Shown: positions 1 to 54,601, counted from the stretch's first letter. The stretch is DNA of 64,000 bases from Siphonodentalium dalli (GCA_032622095.1 CP136061.1:219885148-219949147), one strand, 5' to 3'. The notes: generated from the sequence alone by a model not told the origin. Program-made: numbers and translations.

Positions 1-2840
1 ACATCTTATTCTATGTTCCCAACCTCATGGAACAATTTAGATAACACCATGACTAAAAATCAAAGTAGGCACGTATTCAAAAAACACACCACAGAAAAAA
101 TAATAAGCGCATATTCTAACAATATCAAATGCAAAAATCGAGGATGCCCAGATTGCCCCCAGATCGTACCCCGTTAAGTGTACATATGACGGTTTCAACA
201 TCAACCAATACGAATCAGTAGTCCCTGTACCCTCATCCGCCAAAAATACTACCCACTCATCTGAATTTGAACCATACACATGATATTGAACAGCCCTCAG
301 GTAGTATCCAATTTCACACACTCTTTAACTAAGCTCTAAACTTATAAATTACATATACACAATCTGTGCACGGCTCACCCGAGGCCATCTGACTATTGTT
401 ATTAATTTCTATATTCACCATACTGGGGATGGCAGGAAGACAGTCTTGCCAGACTATGCTATCCCCCACAATATACGACATAATTATCCATAATTTTCAC
501 CATTATTATGTAATAGATATGTGTATTGCAAATAAAATATCCTATCCTATCCTTCTTAGTTGTTGGATCAATCAAAGAGGTATCAAATCAATAAAAGCAA
601 AGGATGTGTCCCCTCTATTAGAGTAAATCCAATGGGATGTGGAGTAATGTCTTGGTGTTTTTGTAGGGTACTTTGATAATGCAGAAGAGTGATGTGTGTT
701 CACCTGCATCTCACTGTTGGTTTTTTATAAGAATTAGCTTGATTAATAAGCATTCGTGTAACTAAATTAATTTGTGAACTCCTCATACAACCCTATTGTG
801 TTTACAAATTAATCCCAAAATTTACAACCTTATTCAAATTTATTCCAAATGTATCTGTTTATCACTGTTTCTGATATTTATCATGTGATTTTATCTTCTT
901 AATAATATAAATAAAACACATTATTACCTTTATTCAATATAAAACATGGTGTGGTATAAAATATGATGGTAGGTCCACACTTGAAGGATAACTGAATTTT
1001 TGCACAGGGGTTTCCTCGTGAGAAAGCCCACTACCCACTTTTTGAGCAAAAATGTGCACTAGCCCCCGGGATTACTGATGGGTGTATATAATAATAAATC
1101 TATTCCCCGCGTTATTTCCTCGACTTTATAAGGTTCCCTGTCAAAAGTTAAAAAAGTTCCCAGGAATTGTACTAGTGGAATATGATATCTACTGGCATGA
1201 TCTACTAGTAAGTACATATTTCTCAAAATAAGTGTCCCTCTCGACCACGTTGGAAAAATGCAATGCGGTCGTAACGTTATTCCAACATGGTTGTAATTTT
1301 CCTCAATGTGGTCGAGATAACAGCCAACGCAACATAACATTGTGGAGGTTGTCATGATAAAGTTATAAACAAAATGGAACGGTGCCATGATGATTCCACC
1401 AGCAATAAGTCGGGACGTCTTTATGGTGGCCTGACAGGCCTGTTTTTTCTGCCAATATGATGGCCAATTATATTGTCATATAACTGAGATTTTTTATGTC
1501 TTGTTGGCTTATAAAATGCATTAGTTTATTGATAAACTGGCCATAGCCCAGATTGTTTTTATTTGTGAGTAAGATCATCCTCATTTGGTTGAGGTTCTCC
1601 TGTAATTTCAAATTGGTCAATTAGCTTACGTACAGCGCGCTATAAAAAAATACTATAAAGAGCGACCAGGTGCTAGGATCTACATTGTACTTTGCGATTT
1701 TTGAGCTAAAAGCGTCCGTAAATATACGTCAATATTTAACACATTCGCATTGTCATTATGAATATACGAACGAATGTCATTATGAATATAAAACAATTAA
1801 CAGTGATTTATTCGGGACCTATTTTCTGTAACCTTGTGTAATCACATAGAGCTACCTGATATGATTCCAGAATCTTATTTTCATTTTCACTTTCAGTTCC
1901 AATGTAAATTTGCCATTTTTTTGTGTTTTGTATACAAATTATATTTCTGCTGAGGTATACCTGTATGATAATAAAATTGCATTTTCGATACAAGAACGCA
2001 GTGGCAATCGAAGTGGCATTCGAAGTCAATTGGCATACATGTAATTTCAACCTGCATTCAACTTCCACAGCAAGCATGCATGTATGAGGGTAAATTTATT
2101 GCTCTGAATAATACTGAGGCCAAAAAAAACAAACTTGTCTGTTTCCGATTTCTTGAGCAAAAAAATCCAGGTACATGTGGGCAGGTAGGAATTTTTTTTT
2201 TCAAATGCATCCAAATAAACTTTTGTAGCATATATAATGCACCATATTCTAAAAAAAAGATAAAAGTTTGTATTCTCAATAGCTTTGTATCCAGCGGTTG
2301 CTGAAGTTTCTGACAGAAAACTAGCTTTATATCTGACAATATACCCAAATCTTTATATAAATAATGATATCAGGTAATTGATTATAAAGTGAGTATTTAG
2401 AGTTCACTGGATCATTGCATTGACTATCCCATAACAGCATGCTGTATTTATAAAGCATGAGTTTCCTGTATGTGAAGTTGTGAACAATAAACAACCTGCT
2501 ATAAAAATCCCCACCCACCCATAAATACTCAATGTTTGTATCCATACTAGTGTTACACCTTTTAATGCCTACCTATCACTCAAATGTTGAGAAATTCTAT
2601 GAAACAATCACTTGTCATATATGTCCAAACTCAATTAAATTATATTAACCAACACCCCTTGTCCCCTTCACACATCAAATTGAGTTAATAAACATACAAT
2701 AATGGACTTTAATGTTTTTCTATTTTCGAGGTACAATGTAGTCGGGGAACTGGAAACACAAAGTTTTTTTTTTTAGGCCTGAGTGATAATAATCTGACAA
2801 CATGGTGTAATATAGTGTTAAATGGTTTCCTCTTTTTCAG
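1..2840. other. Noncoding, upstream or first intron of DNM1L
   Basis: I looked here for the first Drp1 exon (ending in a VVVGTQ-like peptide before a donor) and did not find it. The short open frames have no splice context or recognisable product. Nothing else is supported apart from a weak inverted repeat around 1240-1320 (gaccac...gtggtc). Confidence 0.5.
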
Positions 2841-44477
<41,637 letters not shown>

Positions 44478-44488
44478 TGAGAGTAGCT

Positions 44489-44718
44489 AATAAATCTACA
44501 CAGACAAATGTAGCCTATAGGCGTGTAATGATGACCATTAATTGTACTACATGCTACAACAGATGTGGACTAAATATGGATTTGATGCAATATCTTATTG
44601 TATGAATGAAAGTCTGAATGAAATGGTGTCTTTCATGTTGGTATGAGCGGTGAATTGTAAATTATTCTGCGTGGTATGAGATGAGATGAACATCCCGGGC
44701 CATAAAAGACGGAATAAA
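44489..44718 (+). other. DNM1L 3' UTR with candidate poly(A) signals
   Basis: AATAAA occurs at 44489-44494, only 12 bp after the stop, and again at 44713-44718. The second is the likelier signal, giving a 3' UTR of about 260 bases. A TTAA MITE starts at 44758, just beyond the expected cleavage point. Confidence 0.55.
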
Positions 44719-44757
44719 TAATCAGCATCAACTATCTTCAAAGATTCTTGTGGTTAC

Positions 44758-45018
44758 TTAACCCTTCAATGACTGGAGCTTCCTGAAATTTTGTGAAACT
44801 CTGTGCCAATGTATTCTCTTATATATGTGAGTCTCCCATAGGGAGCCTCACATATATAAGAGAATTCATTGGCCTAACATTATTTACCTTGACCTTGTAA
44901 GCCAGTGCATTAATTTAGAAATGTGAGGCTCCCTGTGGGAGACTCATATATATAAGACAATGCACTGGTACAATATATTTAATGCTGCACCAGCGCAGTC
45001 CCATCATGAAAGGGTTAA
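44758..45018. mobile_element. TTAA MITE family B
   Basis: TTAACCCTTCAATGACTGG to catgaaaGGGTTAA. Two hairpins have centres tctcccatagggagcc and ggctccctgtgggaga, again inverse to each other. It sits just past the DNM1L poly(A) signal. Confidence 0.82.
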
Positions 45019-45051
45019 GACAGTTTCTAACACTTTCTTGTCTACTTCAAG

Positions 45052-45834
45052 GGTGAACAAGTATCACAATGTTTCTCAGGACTCGATCATGGTCCCGAAA
45101 CACGGCAAGTGCAACCTTTTTATTTACCTCCAGTTTATCAGGGAATTTTTTTTTTATGCAACCACATGCGGAAGCGAAATCAAACAGGTATGTTTCCCAG
45201 TTCAGATTACTGATTCATTACTGTCATTGTTAACTATGTTCTAACATGTGTTAAGCATGTGATGTATTGTGACTGTAATCACAGCAAAAATGTGCCATTG
45301 ATAACTGATTGGACGATTTTTGACAAAGTAAATCATTTGAAATATATAAACTAACTTGCAACTGAAAGTAGACCCGGAGCTAGCCTGAGTTGGAATGCTT
45401 AGTCGGCATGCGAGTCAGAAATTAAAAATGAAAACAAATTTAAATACTACACACGCACATGGTTTTCAAAATATTTTGGCCTGAGAAAATGACTTCGCAT
45501 GGCCTTACCAAACAAAAATATAGCTAAATATATCAGACCAAATTAATAAAGTTCTGTGTTCCCAGACTTGACCCTCATCTGAAGGGGACCTGATGAAAAG
45601 ACAACAAATGGCTATTTTGTGAATAAAATACAGATAAAACTGGAGATTGGATATATTGTTTGTCTACAAAGGCAAATAATAATGGTTTATTTTTATTGTA
45701 AGATCGTGGTGAAATCAATAGTCGAAATGCTATTGCCCATGATTAAGGGCGCTAACAAGATAGAGTTCTCCTTCTTGGTATGCTGCGAACGTTTTCACGC
45801 TTATTTCTGTTCTACAAATAGCCCCGAGAAGTGA
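45052..45834 (+). CDS. Unrecognised gene end, two candidate exons
   Basis: The first exon, 45052-45187, follows tctacttcaag and precedes GTATGT. It is one base plus 45 codons: NKYHNVSQDSIMVPKHGKCN, LFIYLQFIREFFFYATTC, GSEIKQ. The second, 45703-45834, follows ttattgtaag and gives IVVKSIVEMLLPMIKGANKI, EFSFLVCCERFHAYFC, then STNSPEK and TGA. Phases agree, third codon positions look richer in G/C than the surroundings, and AATAAA follows at 45859-45864. I recognise no family. Upstream exons were not found. The frame runs back into a MITE ending at 45018, and that part is probably not coding. It could be a real small gene, a pseudogene or chance. Confidence 0.4.
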
Positions 45835-45992
45835 CCCCAGGATGTAATAAGAAATTCTAAATAAAATTTATATTAATTGATAGAAACTTTCCGGACAGGT
45901 GTACATGTCCTCGATTCATATCTATTATTTTTACCCGGGAATCTATATAAAACTTTCTGGGAATAGATAGACATCTTTAATATAAAGTGAAA

Positions 45993-46231
45993 TAAACAAC
46001 AAATATCTCTGCTGATCACTATTATTGTTAACCCTTCCATGACTGGAGCTTCCTGAATTTTTACGAAAACACTTTGCCACTGCTGCGAGTCTCCCATATG
46101 GACCCTCCATATATAAGAGAATACATTGGCCTAACAATGTTTACCTTAACCTTATAAGCCAGTGCATTCTCTTATATATGCGAGTCTTCCTATGATAAAC
46201 AACAAATATCTCTGCTGATCACTATTGTTAA
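45993..46231. mobile_element. Truncated family B MITE between 37-bp direct repeats
   Basis: The left end TTAACCCTTCCATGACTGG is at 46028; the right part stops within the second hairpin at about 46193. ataaacaacaaatatctctg then ctgatcactatt occurs both directly before (about 45993) and directly after (46194) the fragment. Confidence 0.75.
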
Positions 46232-46752
46232 ATTCCAAAATTTGGCTTCCTTATTTGTTTCAATTAACACTTTCTTCTACCAGTATTTGTGCAACCGCCT
46301 GGTGCAAGAATTTTGCATTTTGTGATAAAAGCACCAAGCATGGAATATATTCTTGGTTATTCTTGAAAAAAGATATATATACAGCCTTTTATATATAGAT
46401 GTGTTATTGCTTACAAGCCAAGTAAAAAACACCATAATAACCAATTTTCCATCAACAATGTAATCTTGATATCTTCAATTGATGTGGGTCGATTTTAAAA
46501 TTTTCATTACTGATAGTTTGGGTAGTTAAATGCATACCTATAGACATTAGTATAGATTGTCGTTACTCTAAATAAAATTAGATTACTCTTTCATGAGTTC
46601 CAGGCAGCAGTTTTGTATTTTAGTACTAATGCATAATGACTACATTAGGGATTACTATATCAAGAATCTATTTATATCATGTTAGAATGACGTTCAGTAG
46701 TTTCTACAGACTTGATATCTGTAATTGTTTACAGACATTTATGCTACGATGT

Positions 46753-47011
46753 TTAACCATTTCTATACTAAACACATTATCCCATTCAGCTAAAAAAGTC
46801 TACATTGGAATAATCTATTATTCATTTGGAGTGATGTTAAAGTGATAAAAGCAGACGACAGATAAATAAAAGTGCAGATGGAGTCCTATTTATTGAGGGA
46901 AATTTAGATAATAAGTTCAACAATTGACATATGTTCGTTTGTTGAAATTTTGTTGAACATTTCCTGTGGGATAACTACTCATCAGTGATGCTTTAATATA
47001 GAAAGGTTTAA
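46753..47011. mobile_element. TTAA MITE family D
   Basis: TTAACCATTTCTATACTAAA to atatagaaaggtTTAA, with the internal ataataagttcaac hairpin (diverged). Confidence 0.65.
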
Positions 47012-48157
47012 TAGCTACAACAATCAGCAATGCCGTTTTTTTATTGCTGGAGCAAATAGATCTCACTGCAGCAAGCTACTGCTGTAGCCAAATATTGTAG
47101 TTAACCACACAATTCCTTATGAGAATGTTTGATTGTATGTGTATTGCAGATTCCTAACATTAGTATGCAGTATTGTCTAAAATAGTGCTATCTCCATTCT
47201 GTAAAATATAATTATTATCATACAGTTTGACATATATGCTGCGAGTGTGTGCTGAACAAAATGGCTTAAATCATTGTTATCAACCGGTGTATCATATTGT
47301 CAGTATAATTTTCTGACTGTTTAATTATAGACCCATATAATGTTCAATAACCGTTGGAGAGAGAGGGAGCTTCAAAACATAGATATGTTGAACAGGGCCA
47401 TGCAAATCGATTTGATTCAATGCAATATATTTTAATAATTACCGTGCGACCAATTAGAATGTTCCTCTAAACTATTCCACTCTTGTGTGCTTAACATGAT
47501 GATATGAATCGATGCTATTTAGATTCTTCTGACAATTCTATTTGAAATTTGATTCAAAATGAAAACCCCTCCCCGATTTGCAGGGCCCTAATGTCAAAAG
47601 AAATATAAGGAAAGGGGAAATCACCAAGCTATTTACAAATACTTGGTGGACACTTCTAGGGTCACAGCTGTTCCATATAGTGGCAAATATTTTGTTTTTC
47701 TCCAGTCCTTTGAAAAGTGGACTATAATCTTATTAGATTTACATTTCTGTTACTCATAAAGATTTTATATCTGTATTGATGGGATTGTCTTCATTCATGG
47801 CTCCAGTTGGGTGCAATTTCATTGGTTAGTGACGTAACAGCTCATTGCAAGGCGGAATCAGATCTCTATGAAAATCCAGTAACAATTACAAACACTGCTT
47901 CGTGGTTGTTTCTATTTAAATTGTGAATTCGGATGTCAATTTTCCAACGCATTGCCAAACACAACAAATTTTATAATACAGAATACAGGCAACATATTCA
48001 TAGTTCATTATACTCATTGCAGTCTAGGAGACATAATCTTTAAGTTTTTATCAGTGTACGATAATTATTACTGATTATTCTTTTGCATCTTGCTGTTTTT
48101 ATAACTACTACTGAATACTACAATACTCACAAAATGTTTACTGCCTGGTGCATATAG

Positions 48158-48303
48158 AATATGTAGCTAGTGTCGTCGCTTAGACTGTTATGTCCGTGAG
48201 GGGGATTTGAGCATCTGTTGGGCGAGGCTCCGCAGAGCCCAATAGATGCCAAATCCCCCTAGCAGACATAAAGAGTTTAAGCAACAACATTAGCTACATA
48301 TTT
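48158..48303. repeat. 146-bp palindrome
   Basis: Arms atatgtagctagtg ... and its inverse, with inner stem gggggatttgagcatctgtt and 'aatagatgccaaatccccc' around gcgaggctccgcagagc. Confidence 0.75.
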
Positions 48304-48897
48304 TATTTATCCATCTGTCATTTTCCTCAGTTTTCCATTCGTTACTTCGACGACGCCCTTACATTTATTAGATCAAGCAAACTAACTAGCATTCATGATG
48401 TACAAAAACCTGAGTGCAGCTTAGAGCAAAATAGTTTGTTGGGTTTTTATAGCTATTCTAAGCTGGCCTTGTACTAATGATCTATGTTTTAGAGCGAAAA
48501 CGCATATCCTTTTATGAATTTTGTATTATTTTGTATTTGAATTATGGATGATAAAAATGTGCCAAAATCACAATGATGTCATTTAGGTTGGTTGACATCC
48601 CTAGTTATCTGTGCAATTTGCATATGAAATTACTTCATGAAAGTAGTACTAACCTAATAAAGCTACATTGACGTAATAAAGCTACATTGACGTAATAAAC
48701 ATAAAGTTTATTAGGCAGGCTTTATGTAGGCAATATAGGTAGTGAGCGGTGGCTAAAACATTTACTACATCAGGCACTCCCTCGATATATTTGGAAACAA
48801 TTTATTTCATCATCTTGGGGAAACCCGCGTCATCCTAGAAATGAAATCTTTATGAGAGTTACAGAGATGTAAACCTGATAAGATTAACATCGGCTTT

Positions 48898-49110
48898 TTA
48901 ACCCTTACATGACTGGAGCTTTCTGAAATTTTGCGAAAACTCTGTGATAACGCACACTCTTATATATGCAGCCTCGCATATATAAGAGAATACATTATAT
49001 AAGAGAATACATTGGCTTAACAATATTTATCTTGAGCTTGTAAGCCAAGAGAATGTGCCGGCACAGGATATTTAATGCTGCACCAGTGTTTCCCCCCCCC
49101 CCCCCCCTCA
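48898..49110. mobile_element. Truncated family B MITE ending in C16
   Basis: TTAACCCTTACATGACTGG at the left and 'taatgctgcaccagtgtt' at the right, after which a run of 16 C (49092-49107) replaces the terminal repeat. Confidence 0.65.
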
Positions 49111-49326
49111 GAAAAGAAAATAATCGTGGCGCTTCAACATTATATGGGCCTTTTATTATCATTAATTCATTCATTTAATATCCACCCAACTTTCCTCAGT
49201 CTCTGGGAGTCAATAATCAAGAGGTTAAGATTGATAAACTTCTAACTTCTCCTATTAACCACACAAAGACGATATCAATTCAATCTTTGCCCGCAGCAAG
49301 ACACTATTATCCAGTAGTGAGACAAC

Positions 49327-49553
49327 TAGTAATGCCCTAAATAATCGACTCCTTAACCACAGCAGAATTATGGGTAACTTTTCAGGTTTTAGTCGGAAAT
49401 ATGACTTTTTGCCATTCATCGGAAAGCTCTCACTGAGAAACTAAATGAGAGCTTTCCGATGAATGGCAACAAGCCATATTTCCAACTAAATCCTGAAGAG
49501 TTACCCATAATTTTGATGTGGTTAAGGAGTCGATTATTTTGGGCATTACTGTA
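49327..49553. mobile_element. Mariner-type palindromic MITE
   Basis: TA, then GTAATGCCCTAAATAATCG to its inverse and TA. The structure is that of the copy at 17846-18068. It interrupts a short open frame that follows ctttcctcag. Confidence 0.8.
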
Positions 49554-49799
49554 TTTTCTATCTCCAAATGAAGTCCATGCAACATTCCACAGCAGTTTCT
49601 AACACATTCAGTGAAACATTAATCATGCCATACTATATTCAATATTAAATGAGGCTGCTTCTCATGGCTAATAATGGTGTTATCAACAGTTTACAGTACA
49701 TCTACCATTGGACAAAATTCCCTGCCGCACATTACGAAATACTGGTACTATTGCCTGTTATGCTTGACGGTTGAAGTTGAAAGTTTGTCAATCTTAATC

Positions 49800-51480
49800 T
49801 GTCAAATATTGGCTGTGGTAACGTTGTGACACAGTAGTTTGTCAAATCACAGTTATCACAACTATAGACGAAGGAAATATGGGGTCACCATTAAAGCCTT
49901 TTTGTATTTTGTGATATTTTTCTTAAATTCCAATTTTCAATTGTCATTTTGATATTTTTTGCTGTTTATGATAGCCTTGTTATGAACATGCTGATATTTT
50001 CCTTCCATTGAGTATTCACAGTATTTCCATATTTTAGCTTCATGATGAATCCTTTGAGTGTCAATTGATGATTTTGCATTGATTTTATAACATAGATTAA
50101 TTATACTAGTTGTTATCATTCTGGTCAGATTCATCAGTACCAAAGAAAATTGTATTTGCTACCATGCATGATTTGCTGATCTGTCAAACAAGGTGATAAT
50201 CCAAGTTTCATTCGACGTAAACCAGCTACTGGTTTATGTTGAAGTACTATTGCCTTACTCTTCTATAGTGGAGTTTACACCCTGATCCAGTGGCAGGATT
50301 TTTCCTCAGTTTTGATTGACTTTATCATACAAATCAATACAAATTGCTTCATATATCGAAAAGAGTGATATCTTACGATCATAATGAAATATTATAATCT
50401 AACTGTTATCTTAAATTATACTCAGAATATGCTGCGTAATTAGGAGTTAGTCATATTTGATCTGCTTGTTTGCTTCTAGAAAAGACCCAAACTGTTACAA
50501 AGTTTGGGAGGTCAATTGAGGCCGTATTCTTTTGATGAAATTATTGAAATATATTTCTCACATTAAATTACTACACTATGTTGACAACTCTTGTGGATTT
50601 AAGAACAAATATAATGTTTTCTATTGAATAAACCGGGTTACTTTCAAAATTGTGACATTTTATTACCGTTATTACTGATTTTAGATGAGTGGGTGATTTA
50701 TGCTTAAAGTTCGCTACGGAAGAGTAAGGCAACCGTACTTTGACGTAAAAAGTATTATCCCTATTGATTTCACTAGCTGGTTTACATCGAAGGAGACTTT
50801 GACTAACAATGTCATTGACATACTCAAGTTAGATTTTCTTTGGGTATGGTGAATTGTGCATAAATTAGAATTTCACAATAAAAAGCCAGAATTCCTTACA
50901 GATTTGACTTCATTATTACTGGATCTTTAACAATCAATGTTCTACACTTCAATATATAGACTATTATATTCTCTTCTGTTGTATATGGTAATTGATCTTA
51001 CTGATTAAAATTAAGTCATGACATTTTAATACTATTGTTGTATAAGAAATGTCAATAGTTATTTTCTTATTACTTATATACTATCTTAATGTGTAGATCT
51101 CTGAATTTTCAGTATTACCTCTTTCATATAATTCCTGTTATACTCACACATGAGCAAATTTAATATTCTGTCATAATTAATGAAAGAGTAAAAGTGTTTA
51201 TTTGGAGGTTTTACAAAAAAGGCTCAAAGCTGCTAGAATTATTTTAAAATAAGATTTTTTGACTGATATTCAACAAAAATTGGTGATTATTACATGTATT
51301 AAGTCTAACATAAAAAAATTTAATTCCAATTTTTAACAATAGAGAACAGCAGTTGGACCATTGCTTGAATTTTTCTCGAAAGGTTGAAACATTGAGAGTT
51401 ACGCTTGGAAAATATCACAGAAAAAGAAACTTATGTTTCCACAGAAATTCAGAATCAGGAAATTTATGATAATGACATGA
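49800..51480. other. AT-rich intergenic stretch
   Basis: I see no gene, splice-framed exon, transposon end or tandem repeat here. Confidence 0.4.
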
Positions 51481-52020
51481 CATCTTAATAATAATAATAA
51501 TGGATAGTTTTATCATCATAATAATAATAATGGATAGTTTTAACATAGCGCATAAAAGTATTCAATCCGATCAGATGGTCCCCATATCATCAAGTTACAA
51601 CAACAACATTTCTTCAAAATATGCTTTAGTTATCAGGATCGATTAATTACAACAATATAATGCTAACCACTGTCAACTATGGTATAAAATTTCCCAAAAA
51701 CGTGTTATTTATCAACATGTTGTTCAATGAAATATGGCCGTATTATAACTTGAGTATCACAAAATTTGGCCATATTACCATTTGATTTTAAAGTTATCCA
51801 TCTTCATTCGCAATTTTGTCTGAGACCATCGGTTTGACAACTTTTTTCCAGGCCTTAAATAGGTATACATTTCCAGAAATATCAAATTTCAAAAATTGAC
51901 GTGTGATCACTCTGAGCCTTGATTGGTGGGCGAGTCAATTATTTTTTACCCCCGAAGCCAAATAATTAATAATTTGGGAGCGCTAATTCGGATTATGCGT
52001 TTTTAATCAATTGAGTCCCT
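51480..52020 (-). repeat. Dispersed repeat (reverse of 11930-12420 family)
   Basis: Contains gaccatctgatcgg-like, 'ccactgtcaactatggtata' and 'cactctgagc' segments in the order of the 12-kb copy read backwards. A 28-bp duplication with ataataataataatgg lies at its start. Confidence 0.65.
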
Positions 52021-52210
52021 AAGTGCTTGAACAGAAGCTTCATCCAATATCATGTGCGCTGAATTTTCTCCATGTATCTTAAGAAATGATGACCTGATCA
52101 ACTTTATTGAAATTATGTATTGATTGTTAGTTTGAACTACAGTCCAGCTGTTATATTTGTTATGTGATTGTAGCATTCAGGTCTCAGCTTACAAGGCAAC
52201 ATGAGAGCTT

Positions 52211-52382
52211 TAGTCTCCTTTCTTAACTACAGCAGAATTATGGGTAACTTTTCAGGATTTAGTTGGAAATATGGCTTGTTGCCATTCATTGGAAAGCTCT
52301 CAGCCATATTTCCGACTAAATCCTGAAAAGTTACCCATAATTCTCCTGTGGTTTAGGAGTCGATTATTTAGGGCATTACAGT
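52211..52382. mobile_element. Mariner-type palindromic MITE, left-truncated
   Basis: The right end (gtcgattatttagggcatta) is complete; the left terminal 30 bases are missing and part of the stem is deleted. Confidence 0.75.
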
Positions 52383-52839
52383 ATTTCACAATGATCCCAG
52401 TACTTTGTCACCCATTTCAATTGAAAATAGACCGGCTTACATTGGTGCTTGTTTGGCACTAAATGAGTTAAAGGGACTCAATGCGGCCTCATGTGAAATG
52501 TCATGAACATCGGTCATACTACTAGTCTCAAGTCTCAAAGCTAAATATAACGATAGTTGAATTCAGGATGTGCCTGTCCTGCTTATATTGGGTTGATCAA
52601 TTCCTGTAAGAGCTGATGAGGCCTGGTAGCATTCCTATATATTTCAATGTTTTTCGCTATTCACTCATCTTCTCACTGTGTCGACATGGAAATATATTTA
52701 AGTGTGTGGAGTTTGATAACTTGATTATGTGCTGTTGTGTACATATAAATTAGTGTATGATAAAATTATCTCAAGAAATCTCTCCAAGTGGTCTCTTCTC
52801 ATATCCCACTATTAGGCCACAATTACATAAGGGTTGCAA

Positions 52840-53120
52840 AATAGAAGATGGCCTTTGTAGAGTTTTGTTGTCTAAAAGAGTGGATCTTTCAGAAAATAAT
52901 TTCAAATTGTTTCGAGATATTGTTGTAGAAGATGAATCAATTGACGTTTGTTCAAGTTATCGCGCTTACGATCTAGAAATTGTTGAAGGAAAATAAAAAT
53001 TGTAAATTGGACAAACCTGGTTTTCGAATTTGATTGAGATATTGTTGTGTGAGATCCATATACTAAATATGAATAGAATCGCTTGACGTTTGTTCAAATT
53101 AAATCGCTAATTTCCATTAA
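52840..53120 (+). repeat. Diverged relatives of the 161-bp repeat
   Basis: Segments like ctggttttcgaa-ttgat, gagatattgttg and 'gacgtttgttcaa-tta' match the 161-bp array at 56660-57490, about two units. Confidence 0.5.
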
Positions 53121-53384
53121 ATTGATTATAAGACACTGTATAAGATCAATCTAATAGTCAACTAATAGCTTAGTTGAAGACCGGAAGCAAACTATTGCAT
53201 TTGACTCCTGCAACAAGATGGTATATTTCCACTTCAACTTTTTGAATTGTTCGACTCTTTATGAACATATGCATGCAAGGTAACAATGTGAATAAATAAC
53301 TTGTCTCAGTTCAAGAAAGAATGTCACAGTATTTTCATGTCCGATTGTTTAAATACATAACATGATGTAATCTAGGTTTAATAA

Positions 53385-53634
53385 TTAACTGGACCTCCTG
53401 AAATTTTGCAAAAACCCTGAACCAACATTTTCTTCTATATGCGAGACTCCCATAGGGAGCCTTGCATATATAAAAGAATGCTTTGACCTAACAATATTTA
53501 CATTGTCCGTGTAAGCCAGATCATTCTCTAATAAATGCGAGACTCCCTATGGGGAGATTTGCATATATAAGATATTGCACTGGCACAGGATCTTTAATGC
53601 TGCACCAGCGCAGCTGTTGTCATGAAAGGGTTAA
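53385..53634. mobile_element. TTAA MITE family B, left end deleted
   Basis: TTAA is followed directly by ctggacctcctgaaattttg, lacking the cccttccatga terminus; the right end catgaaaGGGTTAA is intact, with two diverged hairpins. Confidence 0.72.
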
Positions 53635-53684
53635 ATGTCAAGCTAAATGACAGGGTACATTTAGGGTAAATAATTGTTTTCCAG

Positions 53685-53893
53685 GTAGGACTTGTAAAAA
53701 TATGGGCAGGCCGGGATGAAAATCTAGCCATTATTTTGGGTTCATTTAGGAGGAACAGTGAACTGCCATGCATCTCCCTCAGACAAGGCCAAATTCCTCC
53801 ATGTTTGTCAAACGGTGTCTCAGTTGATGAGGTACAGGGTGGATTGGACAACAAAAGACATCAAGTGAAGGTGAAACTGTTTGAATACGGATA
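53685..53893 (+). CDS. Unrecognised exon-like reading frame
   Basis: After taattgttttccag a frame is open for 69 codons to TAA at 53891-53893. It begins VGLVKIWAGRDENLAIILGS and includes LPCISLRQGQIPPCLSNGVS. A possible donor (AAG|GTGAAA) lies near 53870. It has no ATG, so it could only be an internal or terminal exon. The opposite strand is open over the same bases. No family is recognised and no partner exon was found. Confidence 0.28.
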
Positions 53894-54095
53894 AGAGCGG
53901 ATTTTGGATTAACACGCAGGGATTGACCTGTCTGGTGTATCTCGGCAAGTTTGTCATTTACTTTTCTCAGTGTAGGTTGTTTCTATGTTTCTACATGCGA
54001 TGCTGTTGAGTTTCTAAAATTTAAAGTGTGAATTTTGAAAATTGTAAATTTTCCAATCATATGACATTCAAAAAGTTAGAACTCCATCAGGTTAA

Positions 54096-54357
54096 TTAAC
54101 CCATTCATGATGGTAGCTGCGCTGGTGCAGCATTAAAGACCCTGCACCAGTGCATTCCCTTATATATGCGAGTCTCCCATTGGGAGGATCGCATATATAA
54201 GAGAATGCACTGGCTTACAATGTCAAGGTAAATTTTGTTAGGCCAATGCATTCTCTTATATATGTGAGGTGCCCTATGGGCGACTAGCATATATAAGAGA
54301 ATGCATTGGCACAGTTTTTTGCAAAAATTTAGGAAACTCAAGTCATGAATGGGTTAA
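54096..54357. mobile_element. TTAA MITE family B (reverse orientation)
   Basis: TTAACCCATTCATGATGG to agtcatgaatGGGTTAA. The hairpins carry centres tctcccattgggaggat and gtgccctatgggcgact. Confidence 0.82.
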
Positions 54358-54601
54358 CTCCCCAAATATGTAGCATTCTCAATTAGTTCAATACACGTTT
54401 TTCAATATAATTGGATGAATAGCATTGGAGATGGATCTACAGCGAATTATATGAGGGGCGAATTTATGTGTCGAAGTACATGTAATATTTTTAATTCCTG
54501 CTTTAGATATACAGTTTACAACAGACAACAAACATCCCTTAGAAAAAGTTATTTCTTTTCCTCTTCACAAGTCTCAGAATATCACATATTCATTGTCCAT
54601 C

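Noticed and set aside
37-321. 94-codon - strand frame at the window start (YLRAVQYHVYGSNSDEWVVF)
   Set aside because: It looks somewhat protein-like, but I see no splice sites, no family and no partner exon; a frame this long is not rare in 64 kb.
1059-1388. 109-codon - strand frame
   Set aside because: No recognisable family, and it overlaps a weak inverted repeat; no splice context.
1-2840. Missing first coding exon of DNM1L
   Set aside because: I searched by eye for the conserved VVVGTQ end before a donor and found nothing convincing; it is probably upstream of the window.
47331-47433. Exon-like frame after tttaattatag (MFNNRWRERELQ)
   Set aside because: About 30 codons with no donor, partner or family; indistinguishable from chance.
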